Shown: piece after piece, positions 8,230 to 17,312 of the stretch
Layout: the number at the start of each line of letters is the position of its first letter
Numbering within the stretch: the stretch's first letter is position 1
DNA from: an uncultured Oscillospiraceae bacterium
GTDB taxonomy: Bacteria > Bacillota > Clostridia > Oscillospirales > Oscillospiraceae
Length of the DNA: 64,000 bases
Assembly (NCBI GenBank): GCA_910585265.1
Contig: CAJUCA010000003.1
Location: 50,407-114,406 of the forward strand
Direction of reading: 5' to 3'
The notes under the pieces: model-generated
What the model saw: the letters and a program-made list of their open reading frames with translations, nothing else
Databases searched by the model: none
Told to the model about the DNA's origin: nothing
Position numbers and translations under genes: made by a program

Positions 8230-9300
8230 TTGGCCGAAGGGAATAAAACCGAAAAAGCGACACCGAAAAAACGGCGGGACGAGCGAAAAAAGGGCAACGT
8301 CTTTATGAGCAAGGACGCGGTGGCGGTGGCCAGCCTGCTGGGCACCTTCGCCACCCTCTGGCTGGTGACCGGGATGTTCGCCGAGGAGACGGCCAAGTTC
8401 CTGCGCCTGTGCTTCGACGCCATGGGCGGCGGGGAGCAGGAGGTGGGCGGGCTGTCCGGGGAGCTGGCGGTCCAGGGCCTGGTGGCCATCGGCAAGACCG
8501 TGGGTCCGGTGGTGGGAGTGGCCATCCTGTGCGCGGTGGCGGCCACCTTCGCCCAGACCAGGTTTCTGGTGAGCGGCGAGTCCATCAAGCCGAAATTCAA
8601 CCGCCTCAGCCCCTTGCAGGGGATTAAGCGGCTGTTTTCCCTGAAAAGCGTCATTGAGACGCTGAAAAACCTGATCAAGATTGTGATACTCCTGACCATC
8701 GTCTATATGAGCATCCGGGAGATGTTCCTGGAAAGCTCCAACTACCTGTATACCGACCTGTCCGCCGCCGTGGCCCATCTGGTGGAGGTGGCGGGGGGGA
8801 TGGTGCTGCGGATTGCCCTGGCCTTTGTGGCGGTGGCCGCCCTGGACTTCTTCTACCAGTGGTGGGACTACGAGAAGAATATGATGATGACCAAGCAGGA
8901 GGTCAAAGAGGAATACAAACAGATGGAAGGCGACCCCCAGGTGAAGGGGAAGATCAAGGAGATCCAACGCCGCCGTGCCCAGCAGCGGATGATGCAGCAG
9001 GTGCCCGGGGCGGACGTGGTCATCCGAAACCCCACCCACTTCGCCGTGGCCCTCCGGTACAGGCCGGAGGAGGACGATGCCCCCATCGTGATGGCCAAGG
9101 GGCAGGACAATGTGGCGGCCCGGATCGTCCAGATCGCGGAGCAGCACAACATCGCCTGCATTGAGAACGTGCCCCTGGCCCGGGCCTTGTACGCCCAGGC
9201 TGAGGTAAACCAATTCATTCCCCCAAGCCTGTACGAGGCGGTGGCGGAGGTGCTGGTTTACATCTTCAAGCTGAACGGGAAGAACAAGCTTGTGAAGTGA
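8230..9300 (+). CDS. flhB: Flagellar export protein FlhB
   Basis: FlhB (356 aa) is the substrate-specificity switch of the flagellar export apparatus. The start is a TTG at 8230, eight bases after a GGGGGG site; the ATG at 8223 is out of frame. The N-terminus is the typical Lys-rich KTEKATPKKRRDERKKGNV, followed by four membrane helices and a cytoplasmic domain. The self-cleavage motif NPTH is at residues 267-270. A separate stand-alone copy of the cytoplasmic domain is encoded at 44168-44506. Confidence 0.95.
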   Translation: MAEGNKTEKATPKKRRDERKKGNVFMSKDAVAVASLLGTFATLWLVTGMFAEETAKFLRLCFDAMGGGEQEVGGLSGELAVQGLVAIGKTVGPVVGVAILCAVAATFAQTRFLVSGESIKPKFNRLSPLQGIKRLFSLKSVIETLKNLIKIVILLTIVYMSIREMFLESSNYLYTDLSAAVAHLVEVAGGMVLRIALAFVAVAALDFFYQWWDYEKNMMMTKQEVKEEYKQMEGDPQVKGKIKEIQRRRAQQRMMQQVPGADVVIRNPTHFAVALRYRPEEDDAPIVMAKGQDNVAARIVQIAEQHNIACIENVPLARALYAQAEVNQFIPPSLYEAVAEVLVYIFKLNGKNKLVK

Positions 9301-9332
9301 TGGACGCAGACAGACCCTCCGGGAGGTAAGTT

Positions 9333-11438
9333 ATGCTAAAGCGAATCCTGAACAACAGCATAGCTCTGTTTGTGGTGGTTGTGGTCATGTTCCTGTTCAT
9401 CCCCCTCAACCCCATGATCCTGGATATCCTGCTGGTGGTGAACATCGGGCTGTCCATCATGATCCTGATGATCACCATGAACATCGCGGAGGCGTTGGAC
9501 TTCTCCATCTTCCCCTCCCTGCTGTTGATCACCACCCTGTTCCGGCTGGGGATGAACGTGTCCTCCACCCGGATGATCCTCACCACCGGCAACCCCGGCG
9601 AGGTGATCGCCCGGTTCGGCCAGCTGGTCACCGGCGGCGACATCGTGGTGGGCTTCGTGATCTTCTTCATCATCGTGCTGGTGCAGCTCATCGTTATCAC
9701 CAAGGGCGCGGAGCGCGTGTCCGAGGTGGCCGCCCGGTTCACCCTGGACGCCATGCCCGGCAAGCAGATGGCCATCGACGCGGACCTGTCCTCCGGCCTG
9801 ATTGACGAGCAGCAGGCCCGGGTCCGCCGGGAGAAGATCCAGAAGGAGGCCGACTTCTACGGCGCCATGGACGGCGCCACCAAGATCGTCAAGGGCGACT
9901 CCACCATGTCCATCGTGATCACGGTGATCAACCTCATCGGCGGACTGCTGATCGGGATGATCAGCCGTGGGATGGAGCCCGTGGAGGCCCTGAACGAAAT
10001 CTGCATCCTCACCATCGGCGACGGGCTGGTGTCCCAGATCCCGTCCCTGATGATTTCCACCGCCACCGGCATGATCGTCACCCGGTCCGTGTCCGACGGC
10101 AGCCTGAACACCGACGTGCTGGGCCAGTTCAAGGCCCAGCCCAGGGCCATCATGACCACCGGCGTGGTGCTGCTGATTCTGGCCGTGATCCCCAACACCC
10201 CCACCATCCCCCTGGCGGTGGGCGGCGTGGCCCTGGTGGGCGGCGGGTTCTTCCTCATCCGGCAGATGAACGCCGTCAAGCAGGCGGAGGCCGCTGCGGC
10301 CCAGACCCCCGAGGAGGCCCCGGAGCTGGCCGCCCCCAGCGAGACGGATTACTACCGGGACATCAACAACGTGTATACCCTGCTGACTGTGGAGCCGGTG
10401 GAGATGGAGTTCGGCTACAGCCTCATTCCCATGGTGGACGAGGCCCACGGCGGCAAGCTCATCAGCCGGATCACCATCTTCCGGCGGCAGTACGCCCAGG
10501 ATATGGGCTTCGTCATCCCCTCCATCCGCCTGCACGACTCCTCCGCCCTGGGCACCAACCAGTACGCCATCCGCATCAAGGGCGAGGTGGTGGCGGAGGG
10601 CGAGATCCTGGTGGACTACTACCTGGCGTTGGAGCCGCCCAACCCCCTGGGGGAGATCGACGGCATCGAGACCATCGAGCCCGCCTACGGCATCCCCTCC
10701 CGGTGGATTCTGCCGGAGAACAAGGAGATGGCGGAGATCTACGGCTACAACGTCATCGACCCCCTGTCCGTCATGCTGACCCATCTGGCGGAGACGGTGA
10801 AAAAGCACGCCTACGAGCTGCTGAACCGGGCGGAGACCATCCGGCTGGCGGACAATCTGAAGCAGTCCTCTCCCGAGCTGGTGGAGGAGGCCATCCCGGC
10901 CATCATCCCCTACGCCAAGCTGGAGAAGCTGCTGCGCAACCTCCTCCAGGAGGGGGTGCCCATCAAGGATCTGTCCACCATTGTGGAGACCGCCGCCGAC
11001 GCCTTCGCCCAGGGCCGGGATCTGGACATGACCACCGAGCAGGTCCGGGGGGCCTTGGCCCGCACCATTACCCGCCGGTTCTGCGAGGACGGGCAGCTCC
11101 GGGTGATCACCCTGGACGCCGAGGTGGAGAAGAAGATCATCTCCTCCCTCACCCGGAACGAGCAGGGCGTCTATCTGGCCATGGGCCCGGAGCTGATGCA
11201 GTCCATCATCGCCCAGCTGGCGGAGCATTTGAAGAAGTTCGGGGACCTGTCCCAGACCCCCGTGATCCTGGTAAGCCAGGTGATTCGGGGCTATTTCAGC
11301 AGGATGATCACCCAGTTCTATCCAAATGTGTATGTGCTTTCCTTTAACGAGATCACCAACAGCGTGCAGATCCAGGCCTTGGGCAACATCACCGCGGAGG
11401 CTCCCGCCATGGCGCAGAGAAGGGCGGTGGCCACATGA
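9333..11438 (+). CDS. flhA: Flagellar export protein FlhA
   Basis: FlhA (701 aa) is the large export-gate protein whose cytoplasmic ring docks chaperone-substrate complexes. The N-terminal half has eight membrane helices with the conserved cytoplasmic FHIPEP-type loop (AARFTLDAMPGKQMAIDADL). The C-terminal half has the four-domain cytoplasmic module (VDPLSVMLTHLAETVKKHA, and ILVSQVIRGYF near the end). A GGGAGG site precedes the ATG. The 3' end overlaps fliA by 4 bp (ATGA). In Bacillus, flhF and flhG come next; here they are absent. Confidence 0.96.
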   Translation: MLKRILNNSIALFVVVVVMFLFIPLNPMILDILLVVNIGLSIMILMITMNIAEALDFSIFPSLLLITTLFRLGMNVSSTRMILTTGNPGEVIARFGQLVTGGDIVVGFVIFFIIVLVQLIVITKGAERVSEVAARFTLDAMPGKQMAIDADLSSGLIDEQQARVRREKIQKEADFYGAMDGATKIVKGDSTMSIVITVINLIGGLLIGMISRGMEPVEALNEICILTIGDGLVSQIPSLMISTATGMIVTRSVSDGSLNTDVLGQFKAQPRAIMTTGVVLLILAVIPNTPTIPLAVGGVALVGGGFFLIRQMNAVKQAEAAAAQTPEEAPELAAPSETDYYRDINNVYTLLTVEPVEMEFGYSLIPMVDEAHGGKLISRITIFRRQYAQDMGFVIPSIRLHDSSALGTNQYAIRIKGEVVAEGEILVDYYLALEPPNPLGEIDGIETIEPAYGIPSRWILPENKEMAEIYGYNVIDPLSVMLTHLAETVKKHAYELLNRAETIRLADNLKQSSPELVEEAIPAIIPYAKLEKLLRNLLQEGVPIKDLSTIVETAADAFAQGRDLDMTTEQVRGALARTITRRFCEDGQLRVITLDAEVEKKIISSLTRNEQGVYLAMGPELMQSIIAQLAEHLKKFGDLSQTPVILVSQVIRGYFSRMITQFYPNVYVLSFNEITNSVQIQALGNITAEAPAMAQRRAVAT

Positions 11439-12277
11439 GCACCGGGCTGGCGGAACGCAGCTACACCGAGGCCGAGATCGAGGCCATGGACACGCCCGAC
11501 CTGCTCTCCCTCTACAAGCGGACCGGGGACGAGACGCTGAAATGGCCGCTGGTCCTGCGGTATGAGGGGCTGATCAAGAGCGCGGCCCTCCAGATCCGGG
11601 GGGTGTACAGCAGCTTCGCCCAGGTGGACGACATCGTCAGCGAGGGGATTCTGACCCTGCTGACCTCCATTGACAAGTTTGACCCCGACAAGGGGATCAA
11701 GTTCGAGACCTACGTGGCCAAGCGGATCCGGGGGATGGTGATCGACCTGGCCCGGAAGCAGGACTGGCTGCCCCGGAACATCCGCCAGCGGGCCAAGGAG
11801 ATCGACGCGGCGGTGTCCCATCTGGCCAACGAGCTGGGGCGGTTCCCCACCGATCAGGAGGTGGCGGGGCACCTGGGCATCGCCACCGACAAGTACCAGA
11901 AGGAGGCCGCCCGGGTGGCGTTGTCCAACACCCTGTCCCTGGACGCGCTGATGGACGCGCGGGACATGGAGGGGGGACGCTTCGAGCTGTCCGACCAGGA
12001 CCCCAAGCTCCAGCCGGAGACGGTGCTGGAGGACCGGGAGCTCCAGGAGACGCTGGCGGCGGGGATCTCCTCCCTCCAGGAGAACGAGCAGATCGTCCTG
12101 TCCCTCTACTATGAGAAGAACCTCCACATGAAGGAGATCGCCCAGGTGATGGGAGTGAGCGAGCCCCGCATCTCCCAGATCCACTCCCGGGCCATCCAGA
12201 AGCTCCGGGAGCACATGGGCGCGTATATGAACAGCGGGAGCCCCGCGAAAACCTCTAAAAAGCGGAAGAAGGCGTGA
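11435..12277 (+). CDS. fliA: Flagellar sigma factor FliA/SigD (sigma-28)
   Basis: This 280-aa sigma-70-family factor directs RNA polymerase to late flagellar and chemotaxis promoters. Region 2 is around residues 35-105 (VDDIVSEGILTLLTSIDKFD, then KFETYVAKRIRGMVIDLARK), region 3 around 115-170 and region 4 at about 205-260 with the helix-turn-helix HMKEIAQVMGVSEPRISQIH. The tail is Lys-rich. Its 4-bp overlap with flhA implies coupled translation. Candidate target promoters visible in this window precede fliD, flgM and cheA. Its antagonist FlgM is encoded at 37434-37742. Confidence 0.94.
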   Translation: MSTGLAERSYTEAEIEAMDTPDLLSLYKRTGDETLKWPLVLRYEGLIKSAALQIRGVYSSFAQVDDIVSEGILTLLTSIDKFDPDKGIKFETYVAKRIRGMVIDLARKQDWLPRNIRQRAKEIDAAVSHLANELGRFPTDQEVAGHLGIATDKYQKEAARVALSNTLSLDALMDARDMEGGRFELSDQDPKLQPETVLEDRELQETLAAGISSLQENEQIVLSLYYEKNLHMKEIAQVMGVSEPRISQIHSRAIQKLREHMGAYMNSGSPAKTSKKRKKA

Positions 12278-12281
12278 GAGA

Positions 12282-13031
12282 ATGTTCAAAGGCTTCTACA
12301 ATCTGACCTCCGGAATGGTCACCCAGCAGCAGCACCTGAACGTGGTGGGCAACAACATGGTGAACGTGTCCACCGCGGGCTTCAAGGAGAGCCGCTACAC
12401 CGCCACCACCTTTGACGACGTGATGTACGCCCGGGTGGGCAACCAGGAGAAGATCTATACCGACATCGGGCGGCAGAGCTACATCCGGGCCAACAGCGAG
12501 ATCTACGTGAACTACGAGCAGGGCGTGCCGGAGCCCACCAACATCCCCCTGGACTTCGCCATTCTGGGGGACGGGTTCTTCGCCATCCGGGGGGAGGACG
12601 GGAACCTGTCCTATACCCGGGCGGGCAGCTTCGCCCTGGACGGGGAGGGCTACCTGTGCTTCCCCGGCGTGGGCCGGGTGATGGACCCCAACGGACAGCC
12701 CATCCTGCTGGAGACGGACAAGATCACCGCCGATGAACGGGGCGTCCTCCTCAACGAGAACGGCGGCTACATGGGCCAGGTGGGGGTGTTCGCCTTTGAG
12801 GACAACGAACAGCTGGTCCACAACGGCGGCGGCTTCTTCACCGGGGACGGTGCCCAGGCGGTGGAAAACCCCTCCCTGCTGTGGCGGTACGTGGAGCGGT
12901 CCAACGTGGAGCTGATCCGGCAGATGACCGACATGATCACCTGCCAGCGGGCCCTCCAGAGCTGCGCGTCGGTGACGAAGATGTATGACGAAGTCATGGG
13001 CCACGCGGCCAGCGACATCGGACGGATGTAA
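12282..13031 (+). CDS. flgF: Flagellar rod protein of the FlgF/FlgG family (first copy)
   Basis: A 249-aa hook/rod-family protein. The N-terminus has the rod signature (SGMVTQQQHLNVVGNNMVNVSTAGFKESR), the middle ILGDGFFAIRGEDGNLSYTRAGSF segment is typical of FlgF/FlgG, and the C-terminal helix is MTDMITCQRALQSCASVTKMYD. It should form the proximal or distal rod. The assignment between FlgF and FlgG is by order only; the equivalent Bacillus pair is flhO-flhP. Confidence 0.85.
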   Translation: MFKGFYNLTSGMVTQQQHLNVVGNNMVNVSTAGFKESRYTATTFDDVMYARVGNQEKIYTDIGRQSYIRANSEIYVNYEQGVPEPTNIPLDFAILGDGFFAIRGEDGNLSYTRAGSFALDGEGYLCFPGVGRVMDPNGQPILLETDKITADERGVLLNENGGYMGQVGVFAFEDNEQLVHNGGGFFTGDGAQAVENPSLLWRYVERSNVELIRQMTDMITCQRALQSCASVTKMYDEVMGHAASDIGRM

Positions 13032-13044
13032 GGGGGTATGTGAG

Positions 13045-13800
13045 ATGAACCAATCCTTCTATATCGGCGCGGTGGGCGCGCAGCAGCAGCTCTACCACCT
13101 GAACGTCCACGGCGACAACATCGCCAACGTGAACACCTACGGCTTCAAGGCCGACCGGAGCTACTTCACCGCCCTTATGTACCAGAATCACCGGGGTGCC
13201 CTGGACGGGCAGTATACGGAGCTGCCCATGGGCGTTGGCGCGCGTATGCTGATGACAGGCACGGATCACGGGCAGGCGGGCCCCGCCGACACCGGGCGGC
13301 TGCTGGACTACTACATCGAGGGGGAGGGCTTCTTCGGGCTGGTGGATCTGGCCACCGGGGACGTGACCTTCACCCGGAACGGGGCGTTCATGATGTCCCA
13401 GCTGCAGCGGCCCACCGGCGAGGTGGACGAGAACGGCGAGCCCATCATGGAGACGATCTACGCCCTGGGGGACGACACGGGCCGGTTTGTCCTCAGCGAG
13501 GAGGGGGGGCTGATCCCCATCACCGACCCCAAGGAGGAGCTGCCCATCGGCATCTTCGACTTTGCAAACTACGACGGCATGGCCCGGCTGGACGACACCC
13601 GGTTCCTCCCCGTGGACAAAAACGGCAACCTGTGGTACGGGGACGGGAAGCTGGTGCAGGGCTGTGTGGAGCGGTCCAACGCGGATCTGGCCGACGAGCT
13701 GACCAAGGTCATCGAGGCACAGCGGGCCTACGGCGCGGCGTTGAAGATGGTGATCACTTCCGACGAGATCGAGAGCACCATCAACAACCTGCGCAATTGA
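13045..13800 (+). CDS. flgG: Flagellar rod protein of the FlgF/FlgG family (second copy)
   Basis: A 251-aa rod protein. The start is the ATG at 13045 (MNQSFYIGAVGAQQQLY) after AAGGGGG; an upstream in-frame start at 12985 would lie inside the previous gene. Family features are LNVHGDNIANVNTYGFKADR at the N-terminus, EGEGFFGLVDLATGDVTFTR in the middle and ELTKVIEAQRAYGAALKMV at the end. Together with the preceding gene it forms the rod pair; the FlgF/FlgG naming is tentative. Confidence 0.83.
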   Translation: MNQSFYIGAVGAQQQLYHLNVHGDNIANVNTYGFKADRSYFTALMYQNHRGALDGQYTELPMGVGARMLMTGTDHGQAGPADTGRLLDYYIEGEGFFGLVDLATGDVTFTRNGAFMMSQLQRPTGEVDENGEPIMETIYALGDDTGRFVLSEEGGLIPITDPKEELPIGIFDFANYDGMARLDDTRFLPVDKNGNLWYGDGKLVQGCVERSNADLADELTKVIEAQRAYGAALKMVITSDEIESTINNLRN

Positions 13801-13818
13801 CAGGAGGGATAACTGGGG

Positions 13819-14445
13819 ATGGGAATCAAAAACTACGATGAGCTGACCTCCATGGAGCTGGACACCCTGCGGGAGATCGGCAGTATGGGCACCGGCAACG
13901 CCGCCACCGCCCTGTCCCAGATGCTGGGACGGGAGGTGCGCATCACGCTGCCCGAGGTGCGGATCATGGGGTATAACGAGGCCATCGAGTGGATCGGCGG
14001 CCCGGAGGAGATCACCGCCGGGGTGCTGGTGAAGATGGGCGGGCAGATCAACGGCATCATGCTGTCCGTCCAGCAGATCGACTTTGTGAACCTGGTGCTG
14101 AACAGTATGCTGTCCAAGACCATCACGGACTACAGCGAGCTGACGGCTCTGGAGAGTTCCGCCCTGGTGGAAGTGGGGAACATCATGATCTCCACCTTCA
14201 TCAACGCCCTGAGCGGACTGGCCGGGGTGGATGTGACCCTGACCGTGCCCGCCTTCACGGTGGATATGCAGGGGGCGATCCTGGCCGTGCCCATGGCGGA
14301 GTACGGCGGACAGTCCGACTACATTATGACCATAGGCGGGAATTTTGTGTGCGACAATAAGCAGGTTCCCTGCCGCCTGCTGATGTCGCCCGACCTGCGG
14401 TCCCTGAATGCACTATTGAGGAAGCTGGGCGTAAGCGATGAGTGA
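13819..14445 (+). CDS. cheC: CheY-P phosphatase CheC
   Basis: CheC (208 aa) dephosphorylates CheY-P and binds CheD. It has two pseudo-symmetric active helices with consensus D/S-x3-E-x2-N. The second is intact (SALVEVGN). The first reads DTLREIGS, so the catalytic Asn is replaced by Ser, leaving probably one working site. The flanking GTGNAATALSQML is typical. GGAGGG precedes the ATG, and the gene overlaps cheD by 8 bp, consistent with the known CheC-CheD complex. Confidence 0.93.
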   Translation: MGIKNYDELTSMELDTLREIGSMGTGNAATALSQMLGREVRITLPEVRIMGYNEAIEWIGGPEEITAGVLVKMGGQINGIMLSVQQIDFVNLVLNSMLSKTITDYSELTALESSALVEVGNIMISTFINALSGLAGVDVTLTVPAFTVDMQGAILAVPMAEYGGQSDYIMTIGGNFVCDNKQVPCRLLMSPDLRSLNALLRKLGVSDE

Positions 14446-14917
14446 CAAGCTGATCATCGGTATTGCGGACATGAAGATGGCCAAAGGGGAGGGTATGCTG
14501 GTCACCTACGCGCTGGGGTCCTGCATCGGCATCTGCCTGCACGACCCGGTGCTGAAGCTGGGGGCATTGGTTCACATCATGCTTCCGGTGAATATGGAGG
14601 CGGGACGGAAAACACCGATGAAATACGCGGACACGGGCATCCGGGAGACCCTGCGGCTCATGGAGGGCAAGGGGGCCAGCCGGAACCGGATTACAGCGAA
14701 GATCGCGGGCGGGGCCAAGATGTTCGAGGTGGGCAGCAGCTCCCTGGGGAACATCGGCCAGCGCAACATCGAGAGCGTCCACATGAACCTGAAGAAGGAG
14801 GGCATCCGCCTTCTGAAGGAGGACGTGGGCGGCACGGTGGCCCGCACCCTGCTTTTTGACGTGAACAGCGGCCTGGGCTGCGTGCGCAGCTATGGGCGGC
14901 AGGAGCTGATCATATGA
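14438..14917 (+). CDS. cheD: Chemoreceptor glutamine deamidase CheD
   Basis: CheD (159 aa) deamidates glutamines in chemoreceptors and stimulates CheC. The catalytic segment is TYALGSCIGICLHDP with the expected nucleophilic Cys, and the His lies in GALVHIMLP. The later segments KIAGGAKMF and IGQRNIESV match the family. Its start lies inside the end of cheC. Confidence 0.94.
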   Translation: MSDKLIIGIADMKMAKGEGMLVTYALGSCIGICLHDPVLKLGALVHIMLPVNMEAGRKTPMKYADTGIRETLRLMEGKGASRNRITAKIAGGAKMFEVGSSSLGNIGQRNIESVHMNLKKEGIRLLKEDVGGTVARTLLFDVNSGLGCVRSYGRQELII

Positions 14918-14948
14918 CCATGCGCAAGATGAAAGGGAGTGCTTGGAA

Positions 14949-15884
14949 ATGAGGGAAGACCAGAAGCAGGGGATCCTGCTGGAGTCCGGGACAAACGAGA
15001 TCGAAGTGATGAAGTTCACCATCGGCGGCAACCTTTTCGGCATCAACGTGGCCAAGGTGCTGGAGATCATGATCTCCGCCCCGGTGAAGCATATGCCTCA
15101 CGCCCACCCGGCGGTGGAGGGCATCTTCAAGCCCCGGGACAAGGTGATCACCGTGGTGGATCTGCCCACCTACCTGGGGGCGGAGAGCCCGAAGAATGAG
15201 AAGGATATCTTCATCATCACCAACTTCAACAAGATGTGCATCGCCTTCCGGGTGCACACCGTGGACCGGATCAGCCGCATTTCCTGGACGGACATCCAGA
15301 AGCCGGACAAGACCGTGTCCGGCGGCGCGGAGAGCGTGGCCACCGGCATCGCCCAGTGCGACGGCGAGCTGGTCACCATCCTGGACTTCGAGCGGATCGT
15401 GGCGGAGATCGCCCCGGAGACCTCCATCCAGATCTCCGAGGTGGAGCGTCTCGGCCCCCGGGACCGGAACGACCGGCCCATCTGGGTGGCGGAGGACTCG
15501 GTGCTGCTGAGCAAGATGATCGCCGACTCCCTGCGGAAGGCCAACTACATCAACCTGCATATGTTCCCCAACGGCCTGGAGCTGTGGGAGGCCCTGGCCG
15601 CCCTGCCCGCCGACGGGGATCTGGAGAAGGACGTGGCCCTGATCATCACCGACATCGAGATGCCCCAGATGGACGGCCACCGGCTGACCAAGCTGGTGAA
15701 GGATCACGCCCGGTTCAAGCAGGTCCCGCTGGTGATCTTCTCCTCCCTGATCAGCGAGGAGATGCGCACCAAGGGCCGGGAGCTGGGGGCGGACGAGCAG
15801 CTCACCAAGCCGGAGATCGGCCATCTGGTGGACGTGATGGATCACCTGCTGGAGCGGTTCGACCGTCAGCACGGGAAAGCATAA
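14949..15884 (+). CDS. cheV: Chemotaxis coupling protein CheV (CheW domain plus receiver)
   Basis: CheV (311 aa) couples receptors to CheA and contributes to adaptation. Residues about 15-165 form a CheW domain (KFTIGGNLFGINVAKVLEIM, then FKPRDKVITVVDLPTYLG). Residues about 180-300 form a receiver domain with phosphoacceptor D235 (ITDIEMPQMDGH) and a conserved Lys in TKPEI. The ATG at 14949 is nine bases from GGGAG, better placed than the TTG at 14943. The classical cheW is at 40089-40571. Confidence 0.93.
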   Translation: MREDQKQGILLESGTNEIEVMKFTIGGNLFGINVAKVLEIMISAPVKHMPHAHPAVEGIFKPRDKVITVVDLPTYLGAESPKNEKDIFIITNFNKMCIAFRVHTVDRISRISWTDIQKPDKTVSGGAESVATGIAQCDGELVTILDFERIVAEIAPETSIQISEVERLGPRDRNDRPIWVAEDSVLLSKMIADSLRKANYINLHMFPNGLELWEALAALPADGDLEKDVALIITDIEMPQMDGHRLTKLVKDHARFKQVPLVIFSSLISEEMRTKGRELGADEQLTKPEIGHLVDVMDHLLERFDRQHGKA

Positions 15885-15905
15885 ATAGTAGGAGGCAGCA
15901 AAGCT

Positions 15906-17258
15906 ATGAGCGGCAAATATATTGTTCGGCAGCCCATCAAGGACGCCGCTGGGAATATCATTGGAAACGAGATTCTCTACCACGGCGCGAACCAGGCATT
16001 CAGCAGCGACAGCTCTACTTCAAGCGCAGAATTTGCCGCAGCCAATACCATCTACAGTTTCCTGACCCAGAACAGCCCCAAGGTGCTGAAGGGCACGCTG
16101 AACTTCATGACCTTCACCACCATGCTGCTGATGAAGAAAACCCCCCGGCTCTTTGACAAGAGCGACCTGGTGATCCAGATCGACGACGCGGTGATCATCC
16201 ACCCGCTGTCCATGCACCTGGTTCAGCAGTTCGCCCGGGAGGGCTACCGCATCGCGGTGAACGAGTTCCAGTTCACCCCCCGGTACCTCTCCCTGCTGGA
16301 TGATATCCACTTCATCAAGATCAACGCCCAGCACGCCAGCGAAGTCACCATCCGCAACACGGTGGAGATCGCCCACAGCATGAACATCAAGTGCATCGTC
16401 ACCCACATCGACGATGAGAAGCTGTACCAGCGGGCGGTGGCCCTGGGGGCGGACGGGCTGGAGGGTCCCTATGTGGCGGCCAAGCTGACCACCCAGGCCC
16501 ACAGCAGCGCGTACATCCAGAGCAACTTCTTCCGGCTCATGGTGGCGGTGACCAAGGACGAGCCCAACGTGGAGGAGATCGAGCAGATGATCGCCGCCGA
16601 CGCCAGCCTGTCCTACGGCCTGCTGAAGATGGTGAACTCCGCCTATTTCGCCCTGCGGCACCGGGCCACCACCATCACCCAGGCCATCATGACCCTGGGC
16701 CTGGGCCAGCTCAAGCAGTGGATCTACCTGCTGAGCGCCAGCAACGCGGAGAACGAGGTGGACCCCGGCTCGGAGGAGTTCCTGAAGCGGTCCTTCATGC
16801 GGGCCAACTTCTGCAGCGAGCTGATGAACTACGCCAAGAATATGCCCATATCCAAGGCGGAGGCCTATCTGCTGGGTATGTTCTCCACGCTGAATTACCT
16901 CATCGACGCCCCCATGGAGGAGCTGCTGACGGAGGTGCCGGTGGCGGACGAGGTGAAGGCGGCCCTGCTGAACCACGAGGGGCGGTGCGGCAAGCTGTAT
17001 GATCTGGTGCTGAGCTACGAGGCGGCGGACTGGGAGAAGATCACCGCCCTGGCGGAGGAGCTGGGCATCCCCGACAACATGATGACCAGCGTGTACTTCA
17101 TCTGCATGGAGAACGTGAACACCCTGTGGGAGCAGCTCACCAACCCCTATCCCCGGCAGGGGGAGGAGGCGGAGGAGCCGCCCGCTCCCGAGCCTGCCAA
17201 AACGCCCATGACCGTGGCCGAGATGGAGGCCGCGCTGGAGGCGGAGGGAAGCAACTAA
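15906..17258 (+). CDS. Degenerate EAL plus HDOD signalling protein (YuxH-like)
   Basis: A 450-aa protein. The N-terminal part (about 1-200) follows the fold pattern of EAL domains (YIVRQPI start, strand FIKIN, GADGLEGPYVA end) but lacks the catalytic ExL and metal-binding acidic residues; the position of the EAL motif reads NEILYH. Residues about 200-400 form an HDOD domain (NVEEIEQMIAADASLSYGLL, then ITQAIMTLGLGQLKQWIYL). This architecture is known from YuxH/CdgJ-type proteins that affect motility without hydrolysing c-di-GMP. It follows cheV after 21 bp and ends the operon. Its precise role is unknown. Confidence 0.8.
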   Translation: MSGKYIVRQPIKDAAGNIIGNEILYHGANQAFSSDSSTSSAEFAAANTIYSFLTQNSPKVLKGTLNFMTFTTMLLMKKTPRLFDKSDLVIQIDDAVIIHPLSMHLVQQFAREGYRIAVNEFQFTPRYLSLLDDIHFIKINAQHASEVTIRNTVEIAHSMNIKCIVTHIDDEKLYQRAVALGADGLEGPYVAAKLTTQAHSSAYIQSNFFRLMVAVTKDEPNVEEIEQMIAADASLSYGLLKMVNSAYFALRHRATTITQAIMTLGLGQLKQWIYLLSASNAENEVDPGSEEFLKRSFMRANFCSELMNYAKNMPISKAEAYLLGMFSTLNYLIDAPMEELLTEVPVADEVKAALLNHEGRCGKLYDLVLSYEAADWEKITALAEELGIPDNMMTSVYFICMENVNTLWEQLTNPYPRQGEEAEEPPAPEPAKTPMTVAEMEAALEAEGSN

Positions 17259-17263
17259 TGGAA

Positions 17264-17298
17264 AAAAACTCCGGCAGGCACCGCCTGCCGGAGTTTTT
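17264..17298. terminator. Bidirectional terminator after the main flagellar operon
   Basis: Perfect stem ACTCCGGCAGGC / GCCTGCCGGAGT with a 3-base loop, flanked by A-run on the left and T-run on the right, so it can stop transcription from both convergent sides. Confidence 0.9.
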
Positions 17299-17312
17299 CT
17301 GTTTTGGGAGGT

